From assembly GCA_002221725.1 (NCBI GenBank), contig NJFT01000090.1:81055-145054 (forward strand): DNA of 64,000 bases, written 5' to 3'. A model generated the notes under the pieces. The model was given only the letters and a program-made list of their open reading frames with translations, was not told where the DNA came from and ran no database searches. A program made the position numbers and the translations under genes. The DNA is from Scedosporium boydii. Lineage: Eukaryota; Ascomycota; Sordariomycetes; Microascales; Microascaceae. This document shows, piece by piece, positions 20,334 through 29,843 of this stretch. Positions within the stretch are counted from its first letter, which is position 1. Every line of letters begins with the position of its first letter.

Positions 20334-21287
20334 AACGGATACTTAGCAATGTCAAACGTTGAAGACGGGAGTAGTGACCGCTGAAGGGGTTTCTCGATTG
20401 CACCGATCCTGAATGGATATTCCGGCCCTTTGGGCTAGGTGTCGGTTAAAAGTTGGACGGTAAATTGATATCTCCGGGGTGCGGCCCAACCCACAACTTG
20501 GCCTCAGTTGGACGTCGTGTTTGGATGTGTCTAGGGATAGGACTTGGCCGGTGTTTGAGGGGTACGAGTGGCGTCATGCAGTGGGAGGCTGCGACCTGTT
20601 GGACGATCGTTTAGTCCTGGTCTTGTGGGAGTGTTGAGGCAATGGGACGCATACATCCAGATGCATGCATGATGACTGCATCAACATGTTTTGCCAAAGG
20701 AACCGCTACGACATAGATCCACCTAGATGCTTCGCCACAAACGCCGTGTAATGTCTTGTTCATCCGAAAGCGGATGCGAGAACCTGTCCTGTAAGACCAA
20801 GGCAAACCCAATATCTGCATGATCCAACAAGATATCGGTGTCTCCACGCCCAGCTAAGCGGTGTTTTGGGAGCACCATGCCATAGCAAGAAAAAACCCCA
20901 AAAAAAGGGGTGGGAAATAACTCACGAAGTGTAGGCATACGTGCATTAGTTATCCCCAGTAGTATCGTGAAGCCTATATGTCAAAGCGCCGAAGGATCCA
21001 TATTGATTGTGCTCCTAATGGGTTGGATGTATGGGATCGGCGGTGTCGCCATCCGTCGGCAGCCGAGTAGATGTAGAAACTAGGTTTGTAGATTATATGT
21101 ATAAAGTCTCATACATCTCCCCATCTCCCCATCTCGCCATCTTCCCATCTGCCCATCTTCCCTCAAATTCGTCGACTATCGAACAATCAACAAGATTCAA
21201 GTCAGCTCTCCCTACGACTCCAACGTATCCACCATTCTTCTTTTCACTTTGTTTTACTGCATCTCAGTATTCACAACTCCCGCCATC
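20334..21287. other. Divergent promoter region, UstYa gene and small-peptide gene
   Basis: About 950 bp separate the two starts. Towards the peptide gene it contains a TATA-like box at 21100 and then an imperfect tandem series of CCATCTC/CCATCTT-type units (about 21118-21160), a pyrimidine-rich 5' leader. No other gene is seen. Confidence 0.55.
21100..21106 (+). promoter_or_regulatory. TATA box of the small-peptide gene
   Basis: TATAAAG lies about 190 bp before the ATG at 21288 and directly before the pyrimidine-rich CCATCT series. This would imply a leader of roughly 150 nt. Confidence 0.4.
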
Positions 21288-21500
21288 ATGCAGACCTCTC
21301 GTTTCATTTCGGTGCTGGCCATTTTCGTTACTCTGGCTGTCGCCCTCACCGTTCCGCAGCAGGAGGAGCGTCGTGACGTGAATCTTGAATATGTTGCTGG
21401 TAAGATCGAGATTCCATCAGCTTCTCAAACAACCAGGGACTAGAAGTAAACAAGCTAATGAGTCGACGCAGAGTACAATGACAACAATGCCGTTGAATAA
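21288..21500 (+). CDS. Small secreted peptide, candidate RiPP precursor
   Basis: Two exons, 21288-21399 and 21472-21500, encode 46 residues. The 72-nt intron is well formed (donor GTAAGA, branch GCTAATG, acceptor CGCAG). A signal peptide covers about residues 1-19 (MQTSRFISVLAIFVTLAVA). A short propeptide ends in a dibasic RR at 28-29, a Kex2-type site, and a 17-residue tail DVNLEYVAEYNDNNAVE follows. The tail holds two Tyr residues four apart (EYVAEY). Signal peptide, Kex2 site and Tyr-bearing acidic core are the features of dikaritin precursors processed by UstYa enzymes, but those usually contain several repeated cores while this has one. The gene faces a DUF3328 gene. Without splicing the frame ends at codon 52 with a different tail. 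Alternatives are a secreted signalling peptide or a small effector. Confidence 0.65.
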
Positions 21501-22471
21501 ACCCTTCTTACTCCAAGCTCCCATTTCAGAAAGAACTTTGTCAATTCATTCCTCTTTCTGATATTGAAGAATGGGCAATGGAAGATTGCACTTGATGGGT
21601 ACTGTGGGCTGATTGCGAGGGCTTTGGGAGAAGGGGTGACTTCAGCTCTGAGGTGGTTTGGACAAATCTGGTGAGAATTAGCAGCATCCTTGCATATCTG
21701 CGAGTAGGTGATATTTGAGGGTTACGATGTATCAAAAACCGCCTCGTCGCAATTGAAGCAATATGCAGTTAGTTCTGTCTAGCATGCTTTGCTAGTAACC
21801 GGATGGCTCACATAATGTGACTGTGACTTGACCTGCAGGGCCACTTTGTACTATTAGGAGTCCGAAAGGACGCCAAGAAGTGGGAATCGCAGGAACCAGA
21901 CCAACACCGCCATGCTTGCTGATTACTGTTGGTTTGAACGCATGAAAGAATATAGTACCTACATGTGGGAATATATATAGCTGTCACATAACGATGGAGT
22001 ATGCCCTAGTGCGGCGCAGATTTCTATCTTTAGCTGCTTCATGCAAGTCAGTAGCACCAGTTGCGACTCGAATTCCTAAGTTTGAAATGCCCATAATATC
22101 AATTGTTGGTCAGGCAGCTGAAGGCGGGGGGATCTGCCGCTTCTACACCGCCCCGAGCCTTCCGACTTCTGGATGGGAATGTGGTGGGGAGTGTACTAGG
22201 AGAGTTCCTTTGACTTCATCCGTCGTCCCCCTCTACTCGGTTCTGATTTGTATGCAGCTTTATTCCCCCTGTCGTTTCTCTCGGTCTCTTTTGCCTTTCA
22301 CACTCTCCCCCTCTCCTTCTTTTGTTTCCGCATGGCGTGATTGAATCCCCAACAACCTACCATCGCCAATTGCCGTCTACAGCCCTTGTCTTTCCTTCAC
22401 GCAAACGGCTTTTTGTGTCCACCCCAATGATTTGAGCTTCCTATTCTTGCATTATTCGAATACATGTCGAA
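21501..22471. other. Intergenic, 3' flank of the peptide gene and promoter of the DUF924 gene
   Basis: The leader before 22472 is rich in C and T (about 22255-22330). No coding frame with recognisable features is present. Confidence 0.5.
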
Positions 22472-23377
22472 ATGGCGGATCAATTAAGGACTCTTCTTAC
22501 CCATGAACTATTCGAGACCCTGGTCAATGCCAAGCTCCCCTTCCCCATGACTGAGCCGCTTGACTTTGAGGATGTTGGGGAAAAGCAGTTCAAAGGCAAG
22601 GCTCCAATCCCTGATGAGGTGCTTGAGCGCGTCTGGCCCGTTCTAGAAGCTCTGAGTAAGGTCGGCCTGTCGTCTATGCCGGACCTATTGCAGTTCCTCC
22701 CGCCACCCTTGCAGGATGATTTCCCACGCCAGGCCCTGGGGCTGCAGCTACTTCTAGACCAGATGCCCAGGCGTTTGTTAAAAGACATTGATGGCCGCTG
22801 GAGATGCGCATACTTCGATGTCATCAGCGTTAAATACGCGCATACCTTGGACGCCCTACCTGACGAGCAAAAGCCGTGGGCGTGGAGTCGCTGGAAGATA
22901 TTTGCCACCCTTGACTTCTGGGTCCTTGCCCGAACCTGGTACATTTGCCCGTTCGTCCACTCTGACGAGGCTTCAGACCAAGATCGGGCCCTAATCTTCA
23001 CTGAGGAGACCCGCAGAGTCGTCGAACAAGAGACCAGCACTACCGATCCCCACCGTGAAGAGCGAGATGCCATCATGTCCAACCTTAATGGTGTTACCCA
23101 AATGATCAAGGAAGGACCACCCGGGGCTGGGGCTACCGTACAGATGTACGCGTATTGGATGTGCAAGCTCATGGACATCCATAAACCCGTCGTGGACAAG
23201 TTTGGGCGTTACCCTTACAGAAATGCCTACTTTGGGAGAGAAAACACGCCCGAGGAAGATGCCTGGTTCGAGGCGCGAGGTGGGTCTTTGAAGGCGCCCG
23301 AGGAACTCAAAAGCCGACTGAAACAGGACATAGATGCCGGGATTTGGACACCTCTAGGCGCTGGTCGAGATGTCTGA
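22472..23377 (+). CDS. DUF924 family protein
   Basis: One exon gives 301 residues from ATG 22472. The stretch LQLLLDQMPRRLLKDIDGRW corresponds to the family's conserved LLLDQFPRN..R region, and HKPVVDKFGRYPYRNAYFGR to the C-terminal FGRYPHRN..LGR signature. Both identify DUF924, a helical family with TPR-like folds and no established biochemical role. The protein is longer than typical bacterial members (about 180-200 residues) because of an N-terminal extension of roughly 80 residues. No signal peptide or membrane helix is evident, so it is probably cytosolic. It is the last gene of the 15.8-23.4 kb block. Membership in the putative peptide cluster rests only on position. Confidence 0.8.
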   Translation: MADQLRTLLTHELFETLVNAKLPFPMTEPLDFEDVGEKQFKGKAPIPDEVLERVWPVLEALSKVGLSSMPDLLQFLPPPLQDDFPRQALGLQLLLDQMPRRLLKDIDGRWRCAYFDVISVKYAHTLDALPDEQKPWAWSRWKIFATLDFWVLARTWYICPFVHSDEASDQDRALIFTEETRRVVEQETSTTDPHREERDAIMSNLNGVTQMIKEGPPGAGATVQMYAYWMCKLMDIHKPVVDKFGRYPYRNAYFGRENTPEEDAWFEARGGSLKAPEELKSRLKQDIDAGIWTPLGAGRDV

Positions 23378-23829
23378 CGCATGGCGGGTAGACCTTGAGT
23401 CAATGCTGAATACCCGAACCCTAAGTCCAACCCCCTCCTTTCTCACCTCAAGTTCACTTGATCAAACTCAACTCCATCATCTCCATTTTTCATCCTCATC
23501 ATCCAACTCGATACAATAATAGAGTGCTCTTCAAATCTTATACTCTCAGTATCACTCTCAGTATCACTCTCTTCATTTACAGAAATACTTTCATTGATTT
23601 CTTGATTGGGCCTGCTATGCATGACGATAGCGTTACCAATACCTCAGTTGGCCGTTGTCTCGATGGCCAATTCTAATAGCACAATAACACTTGGACGTAG
23701 TCGTGAGCGTTTTGCAATGCCCATGGTACCGCCCAATGTCGGTCGCTACCAGGTCCGTGAAGGTTGGGAAGGGACAGAATGAAATCCATATTATTTCACA
23801 TTGTCGGTTAGCTCATTTCTGTTGGACTT
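23378..23829. other. Intergenic, 3' flank of the DUF924 gene
   Basis: A short T-rich frame (23458-23676) exists but has no supporting signal. No gene is called. Confidence 0.45.
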
Positions 23830-24156
23830 TTAGATGGATTTGTGTGACACACCATTAGCCTGCTCAAACGAGGTTGTCATAAAATGCTCGGGCGAGGACC
23901 AGCCCGAATCCTTGAGCTCAACTTGATCTCGGTATCGCTCTACCAAGTCTGGTCGGTGTTAGGCGACGATAAGTAGAATATTGAGTTGAGGATCGGAGTA
24001 AAAGTCTAGCTGGTTGGTGTTGAAGTCGGTCTAAGCCAAAAGTAATATGGTGGCTACCGACTTGCGATTGGAGCGGAAGAGCGTAGCATTGAAGGCAAGT
24101 AAGATTTCACTATTGCGAATGATATCGAGGAGATGTCGACAAAAGTGCTCCAGGAC
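23830..24156 (-). pseudogene. Decayed gene fragment, family unknown
   Basis: On the minus strand one frame of 109 codons reads like protein (VLEHFCRHLLDIIRN, then SDPQLNILLIVA, then HRPDLVERYRDQVELKDSG) but is cut by one TAG and one TAA before the final TAA. Both internal stops sit where CAG or CAA would restore the frame, as expected from RIP. I do not recognise the family. It separates the candidate peptide cluster from the hydrolase-transporter module. Confidence 0.4.
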
Positions 24157-24394
24157 TCATAGGTGAAGATGTCTTGCAGAAAGGCGTATCTAGTCTAATG
24201 CCTATTAGGCCCATCCATCACTCAGTAAAAGAACGCGAAATCTATATTTGCAAAAAACTAAGAAGACTGAAGTGATGAAGTAGTAATAATAACTCCTCGG
24301 TGGAAGTAAGGAAAGGAACAAGGGGCAAACCCTCGAGCTCGCCATCCTTACTAAAGGCACGCTTCGCACTATCTCACTATTGTGAGAATGTCAT

Positions 24395-26164
24395 CTATCC
24401 AAAGACAGGCAAGCTAAAGTAGCTCGGATATTCCGAGCTAGAGTGAATTTTGTGGTACCCTCTGTTGTCGACATTGCCCATTTGACCCGCAAGCTCCTTG
24501 AACGACCGGATAACCGGTGTCTGGCCGGTGACTTCAATTTGAACCGACTCGCCCGCCTCAAAAAGAATGCTAGTAGCAAACATACCGATCTCGAGCTTGA
24601 CAACCTGCCCCCTGTGTACCTTGTCAACCCTGGAGTGCGGGTGGAAGGGATAGTTGGGATGCATCGACTTGAACCAGTCAACTTCGCGGTGCGACGCGCG
24701 GAGCATGCCCAAAGGACCCATGTATAGCAAGATGTCGGTCTGCTTTTCCTGGGGAATCTCCTCGATAGAGTTAGGCGGGATATTGGGCCAGGGACAGTTT
24801 AGTGACAACAAAGGTTTGCCGTCTTTATCAAGCTTGCGTAAGAGAACATAGACATCAAAGTCATCAAGGTCGTCGCATGACATGTACAGCACGGCCTTGG
24901 GAATACCACAAAGTCGAGTCGGCTTGTCGAATTTGAAGACCCATCTAGAAGACGAGTTGCCATCTTCTGAGTTGTATGATTCGAAGAAGTTCGTGTCAGG
25001 GGGGCCTCCGTCACTTAGAGCGGAATTAGCGTGTAGGTAAAAGGGTACGTCTTTGGTCTGAGGTGGCGGGAAGCTCTCGATGGGCTCGTTGATAATAGGG
25101 GGTTTGGTACCAAATTGAAGTGTCGATAAACGAATACGTGCAGTGTTCTCCCAGTTATTCTCGACGCCCTTGAGATAACGATCAAAAAAGGCGATGAGCT
25201 CTGCGGTAGACTCTGGCACTGCCCAGATATCGTACCACTCCTGGTAGGGGCTGAATCGAAGCCACTTGTCCTTGCAGTCGATCTCTAAAAAGCCGCGGAT
25301 GGAGCCCATAGTGTGCAACGGGGTGTTAAACGAAGCAGTCACATACGCTGGGACGTTAATCTTCGTCATATCTGGTCGTTTGTCGTACCAATATGGATTT
25401 CCCACCCCGCCGCTCCGGCGATACATTTCTTTAAAGTCCTCCATCCCATGGTGTCCCTGAATCATGACTCCGCTGATGTGGTCGAAAAAGTTACCGGCCC
25501 AAATGCCGCCTCGTACAAACTGTTCTCTGAATAGGTCCCCGCAGCCCTCCCATGGCGCGATGGCCTTGAGATGGGGTGGGCGCTGTTGTGCAATAAACCA
25601 TTGCGCGATGGCCAGGTGCGAGTTGCCTGCTAGGCCCACGTTGCCATTACACCATGGTAAGGCTGCGATTGCTTCCACGCAGTCGTATCCGTCCTCACCC
25701 TCCTGCGTTCCCATGATGACACACATACCCTCCGAGTCACCAACACCTCTCGTGTCGGCATTGACAATAGCGAAGCCCTTCTCGACGTAGACCGCCGGGT
25801 CTAGACCCTCGAATTTCTCGAGTCCACTCAACGTCCCTTCTGGAACGCCCATATTATAGGATGTCATCATTTCCAGGAATTTGATGCCATTCAATTTCTT
25901 GCCGAACGGGCTCCATGAGATGATGGCCGGGACCTTTGTGCCCGAGTCCGGTGGGCGGTAGATGTCAACGTAAATGACACATCCATCGCGAAGTCTGATG
26001 GCGACGTCGTGCTCGACCAAAATATCACACGACAACTTGCGTTGGCCGAAAGGGGCAAAGTCTTTGGGAAGGACTTCAGACTTGTTGAGGAAACCCTGAT
26101 AGCCGTTCCGACCAATGGTTGGGGGGTCAATCTTCTTGCAAGCGATCTGGCAGGGAGCGGGCAT
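24395..26164 (-). CDS. CocE/NonD (S15-like) alpha/beta hydrolase 1
   Basis: One exon gives 589 residues. The layout matches the CocE/NonD hydrolases related to X-Pro dipeptidyl-peptidases: an early VAIRLRDGCVIYVDIYRPPD segment, NADTRGVGDSEG, the nucleophile elbow AGNSHLA (Ser182), AIAPWEG, and a C-terminal beta-rich domain with LRASHREVDW near residue 500. Members hydrolyse esters or amides such as acyl amino acids, cocaine or glutaryl groups. In the loop where many relatives show a catalytic Asp (GGWxD) this protein has VTASFNTPLHTMG, so the acid may be elsewhere. There is no signal peptide, so it is probably intracellular. It shares block order and many motifs with the enzyme at 29844 and is divergent from the transporter at 26912, which suggests joint control. 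Confidence 0.85.
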   Translation of the reverse strand: MPAPCQIACKKIDPPTIGRNGYQGFLNKSEVLPKDFAPFGQRKLSCDILVEHDVAIRLRDGCVIYVDIYRPPDSGTKVPAIISWSPFGKKLNGIKFLEMMTSYNMGVPEGTLSGLEKFEGLDPAVYVEKGFAIVNADTRGVGDSEGMCVIMGTQEGEDGYDCVEAIAALPWCNGNVGLAGNSHLAIAQWFIAQQRPPHLKAIAPWEGCGDLFREQFVRGGIWAGNFFDHISGVMIQGHHGMEDFKEMYRRSGGVGNPYWYDKRPDMTKINVPAYVTASFNTPLHTMGSIRGFLEIDCKDKWLRFSPYQEWYDIWAVPESTAELIAFFDRYLKGVENNWENTARIRLSTLQFGTKPPIINEPIESFPPPQTKDVPFYLHANSALSDGGPPDTNFFESYNSEDGNSSSRWVFKFDKPTRLCGIPKAVLYMSCDDLDDFDVYVLLRKLDKDGKPLLSLNCPWPNIPPNSIEEIPQEKQTDILLYMGPLGMLRASHREVDWFKSMHPNYPFHPHSRVDKVHRGQVVKLEIGMFATSILFEAGESVQIEVTGQTPVIRSFKELAGQMGNVDNRGYHKIHSSSEYPSYFSLPVFG

Positions 26165-26546
26165 CTTGGATGGTGGCTGGGTTGCTGATGGTAACTAATA
26201 CGTCAATTGACTTCGCCCCGATAATGCAATGAAACTTAGGATAAATCTCCCACAAATGCCAAATGCAGCCAGGGAATGGCACGAGCTTCCAGCCTTTATT
26301 TGGTTGCCAGAGCCGCAGGCTAGCAGGATGTGGTCTGCGCAGTGGGGGTTTCTGTCTCGTATTCCGCGGATTAAGGAAATGATTCTACTACATATCCCGC
26401 GCCCATGTTCCCGGATCCTTGAACGCCAATCTGGCATCCTAGCTCTGCAGTTACACTACTTGAAGAAACCCGCTTTCTCTCCGCACTTCGTAATCCGAAA
26501 AGGTTTATTGGCTTCATGCAGGCTTCATGTTTGCTTCTGGATGGCC

Positions 26547-26709
26547 ATTACCCCGTGGGGAGTTACTGTACCCCGGATCGGAGTCTCCGCGTTCTATCTG
26601 GAATCCTACAAGGTTCATTGACTTTCTTCCCCTAACTATTTCGTATTACCCCGTGGGGATTACCCCGGATCTTCCCCGGTTTCTATCTGCAACCCAAAAG
26701 GTTCATTTA
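26547..26709 (+). repeat. Imperfect direct duplication with CCCCGTGGGG palindromes
   Basis: Unit 1 (26547-26621) and unit 2 (26645-26709) both start ATTACCCCGTGGGGA, continue through a CCCCGGATC block and TTCTATCTG, and end AGGTTCATT. The palindromes lie at 26551-26560 and 26649-26658. GTGGGG fits the CreA consensus SYGGRG in both orientations, so carbon repression is plausible. A Zn2Cys6 site is an alternative. Confidence 0.7.
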
Positions 26710-26791
26710 GCCTTGCTTCCACGACCCCAGGAGACAACCCCGTTGAGGAGGCCAACGAGTGCCGAGGCCAGAGCGTCCAGTGGACCGACTA

Positions 26792-26798
26792 TATATAA
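26792..26798 (+). promoter_or_regulatory. TATA box of the transporter gene
   Basis: TATATAA lies about 115 bp before the ATG at 26912. Confidence 0.45.
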
Positions 26799-26911
26799 CC
26801 TAAGAACATTCGGTAGATTGTTCGGAACCCTTTGAATCGTCTACACTATCAGCATCTTTATCCTTTCCCTTCAGACTTTTTACGTTCTGTGCGCACCACC
26901 TGACCTTCATC

Positions 26912-28747
26912 ATGATGGACCAATCCAAAGTCTCGCCCGATAATCCAAAGGATGGGTTGATTGATGAAGCCGCAGTTAAGGCTGTTGGCATAGAATTGGC
27001 ATCTGTCCTTCCCAAACACGACAAGCCTTGGTTCCGGCAGAAGCACCTGTTGCAGCTGAACTTTTTGATCTTTTTCCTGCTTCTGACTCCTGCGAGTTTG
27101 GGATTTGATGCATCCATGATGAACGGTCTTCAATCCCTAGAAACTTGGAGGGAATACTTTGGCGAGCCCAAAGGGGCCAAACTCGGTTTCATGAACGCGG
27201 TCATGCCTTTGGGTGCTGTAAGTGATAGACTAACCATCGCCTCGAAAAACAATGCTAATGTTCAATGTTTGCCTTAGCTTATTGGCTCATTGCCGGCCGG
27301 TTGGACCGCCGACTATCTCGGACGCAAGTACACCGTCATGACAGGTCTTATTATTTTGATCAGCTCGGCAATCCTGCAAGGCTGCGCCCCCAATTACGCA
27401 GCCTTTGTATGCGCCCGCTTCTTCATTGGCATTGGAATTGAATTCACTGCGCTGCCCTCCCCGGTTCTCATATCCGAGCTCGCCTATCCGACCCATCGAG
27501 GCAAGATCACCAGCTTATACCAGACGCTTTTCTATCTTGGTGCCATTGCGTCGAGCTGGACCACATTTGGCACTTTCAACATTACTGGATCGGCCTGGAG
27601 CTGGCGCATTCCCTCCCTCCTGCAAGCCTTCTTCCCCGTTATTCAGCTCGTCGGATTGTACTTTGTCCCCGAGTCGCCTCGATGGTTGATCGCTCGAGGG
27701 AAGACGGCCGAAGCCCGAGCCATCTTCACGAAATATCATGCGGCCGGCAACGGCGCAGAGCCTCTGGTGAGCCACGAGGTGTCGGAGATTACGGCCCATA
27801 TCGAGGCTGAGAAAGCCGTTGCCGGAATGAGTTACCTTGACGTAAGTTCTCCTTAAGCACCCAGGCATCTCTTGAAGAAGCTTGCTGCTAATGAAATCCA
27901 TCCCAAATAGCTGCTTAAGACAAACGCCGACCGAAAACGCATGGCTGTGTGCCTTTTCACGGCTTTTATTTCGAACTGGTCCGGTAATGGCATCATTACT
28001 TACTACCTAACCTTGATCCTCAGCTCCGTCGGCATCACCAGTTCCTTTGATCAGACTTTGATCAACGGCATCCTCCAAATCTTCAACCTCTTTGCCGCAA
28101 TCTTCGGTGCCATGCTGGTTGACCGCGTGGGACGCAGGCCACTGTGGATCGTGTCCTGCGCTGGAATGCTTCTCACTTATATCATTCTCACGATTCTTTC
28201 TGCGCAATTCGTTAAGACTGAGCAAAAGGGCCTCGGAATCGGTGTCATTGTTATGCTTTTCTTATACTTCTTCCACTATGATATTGCCGTGACACCGCTC
28301 ACCTTTGGTACGTATACATACTACGGCTTTCTTCAACCTGCGCGCTCAGTACTGACCAGAGCCCCAGCGTACCCCATCGAAATCTTCCCTTTCCATGCTC
28401 GTCAGAAGGGCATGGGGATTGTCATGTTCTTCAATGGCGCCTGCGCCCTAACCAACACTTTTGTTAACCCCATTGCCTTGGATAACATCGGCTGGAAGTA
28501 CTACATCGTCTATGTGGCTCTTCTACTGCTTATGCTCGTCGTTGTCATTCTGTGCTTTGCCGAGACAAAAGGACATTCTCTGGAGCAAATTGCAGATATC
28601 TTCGAAGGTCCGTTCATCGTTGTTGGGAAGTCTCGCCGCAGAAAGTCTGAAATAGCGGTTATCGAGGAGAAAGTCCTTGAAAAGAGTGGCCAAGCAGTCA
28701 TGGTTGAGGATGTCGCAGATAAGAAAGAGGCTCCTGGGAAGGAGTAG
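26912..28747 (+). CDS. MFS sugar-type transporter
   Basis: Four exons, 26912-27217, 27278-27841, 27911-28307 and 28368-28747, give 548 residues. The third intron (60 nt) has no in-frame stop, but removing it restores TPLTFAYPIEIFPF, the conserved start of helix 10. Sugar-porter signatures are all present: AGWTADYLGRKYTV after helix 2, PESPRWLIARG after helix 6, MLVDRVGRRPLW between helices 8 and 9, and FAETKGHSLEQIADIFEG after helix 12. The N-terminal WFRQKHLLQLNFLIF stretch is usual for fungal lactose-permease-like members. It probably imports a sugar or polyol by proton symport at the plasma membrane. Placement between two hydrolases suggests that it supplies their substrate or carries a product. 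An alternative start is the second codon (ATG 26915). Confidence 0.9.
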
Positions 28748-29843
28748 CCGAATATGCCGTCGTGGAAACTATCAAGGGAGAAGTGATTGTTTCTGAAGCG
28801 GGCAAGTCTAGTAATGATTGGGCGGGCCCCCCGACTTTTAGTATCTCAAGATTGGCCTTGTTTTGAGACATTATTCAGCACATTATTGTGCATTTGATGA
28901 GTTTCACTGAGCAATAATATCAATGCAATCTTGTATCCAGTGGCCAAGAGAGACCAATTGATATCGTCCGGATTTGGTAGTAACCACGCCAAGGCCATAT
29001 GGCCCCACGACCATTCCCAGACTGTGTTCTCAGGAATGATGAGAAGGATAGATCGAGATCTGCCACATCTTCCAAGTCACCAATCTAGCTCACGTACTGG
29101 TCTGGTTGGAACAACACAATGACGAGACAGAGATCCTTTTATCGATACCGTAGCTCTCATCTGCCAGTATTATCATTCGACAACAAACCTTGTTATAGCC
29201 CTCAGACGAATTCCTCCAAGAATGGGTGGAAAATTTCAGATAGTGAAAGCAGGTCAACTGGGACCCGTGGTGCCGAATGAACTATGGCCGAATGGACGAC
29301 GAGAATCTTGAACATTGACTAAAAACTACTCGCATCCTTGGCTAGGGGTGAATTTGCGAAGAAAAGAGGAGCCGTAGATGAGACCCCTGCCTCCAAGGAA
29401 GACACGTCGACAAGAGACCAAAGACAAGTAGAGGCCGGAAGGTTATCCGATGGACGTCCAAACTCTTCAATCTCCAGCGCAGGCATAAATTGCCGAAGGT
29501 GTGCGATACACTAAATTAGCCACAGCGTGGGGGAGGGGCCGGAGAGGCCACGCGAGGGAAAGCGGGTCTTGCGGGGAGCAAGAAGCTCTCCGAAGCGTAC
29601 TCCGAGAACTATCCGCGGAATAAGAAACAGGGGCGGGGCGACTGCCATAGCGTGGACCACAGAGCGTGGACCTGCGTGGCAAAATAAAAAAGGTAGCACA
29701 GGAGAGCTTGGCAGTTGGAATAAGAGAGATTGATGTATAGAGCTCGCCCCTGTCTTGACCACAAATTGCGTGTTATATCGAAAAAAAAACTTTTTGTGTC
29801 GTCTGTTTGAGTCAAAGTGAACCGTCAAACGTCGTTGACAGAC
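28748..29843. other. Promoter region of hydrolase 2
   Basis: About 1.1 kb without a gene. It is GC-rich near 29530-29650, including a GGGGCGGGGCG stretch (about 29630) that again offers CreA-like and GC-box-like sites. Confidence 0.5.

Larger units (their letters stand above)
26165..26911. promoter_or_regulatory. Bidirectional promoter, hydrolase 1 and transporter
   Basis: The 747 bp between the two starts contain a direct duplication (26547-26709), a TATA box for the transporter and several CCCCG/GTGGGG elements. No gene is seen. Confidence 0.6.
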
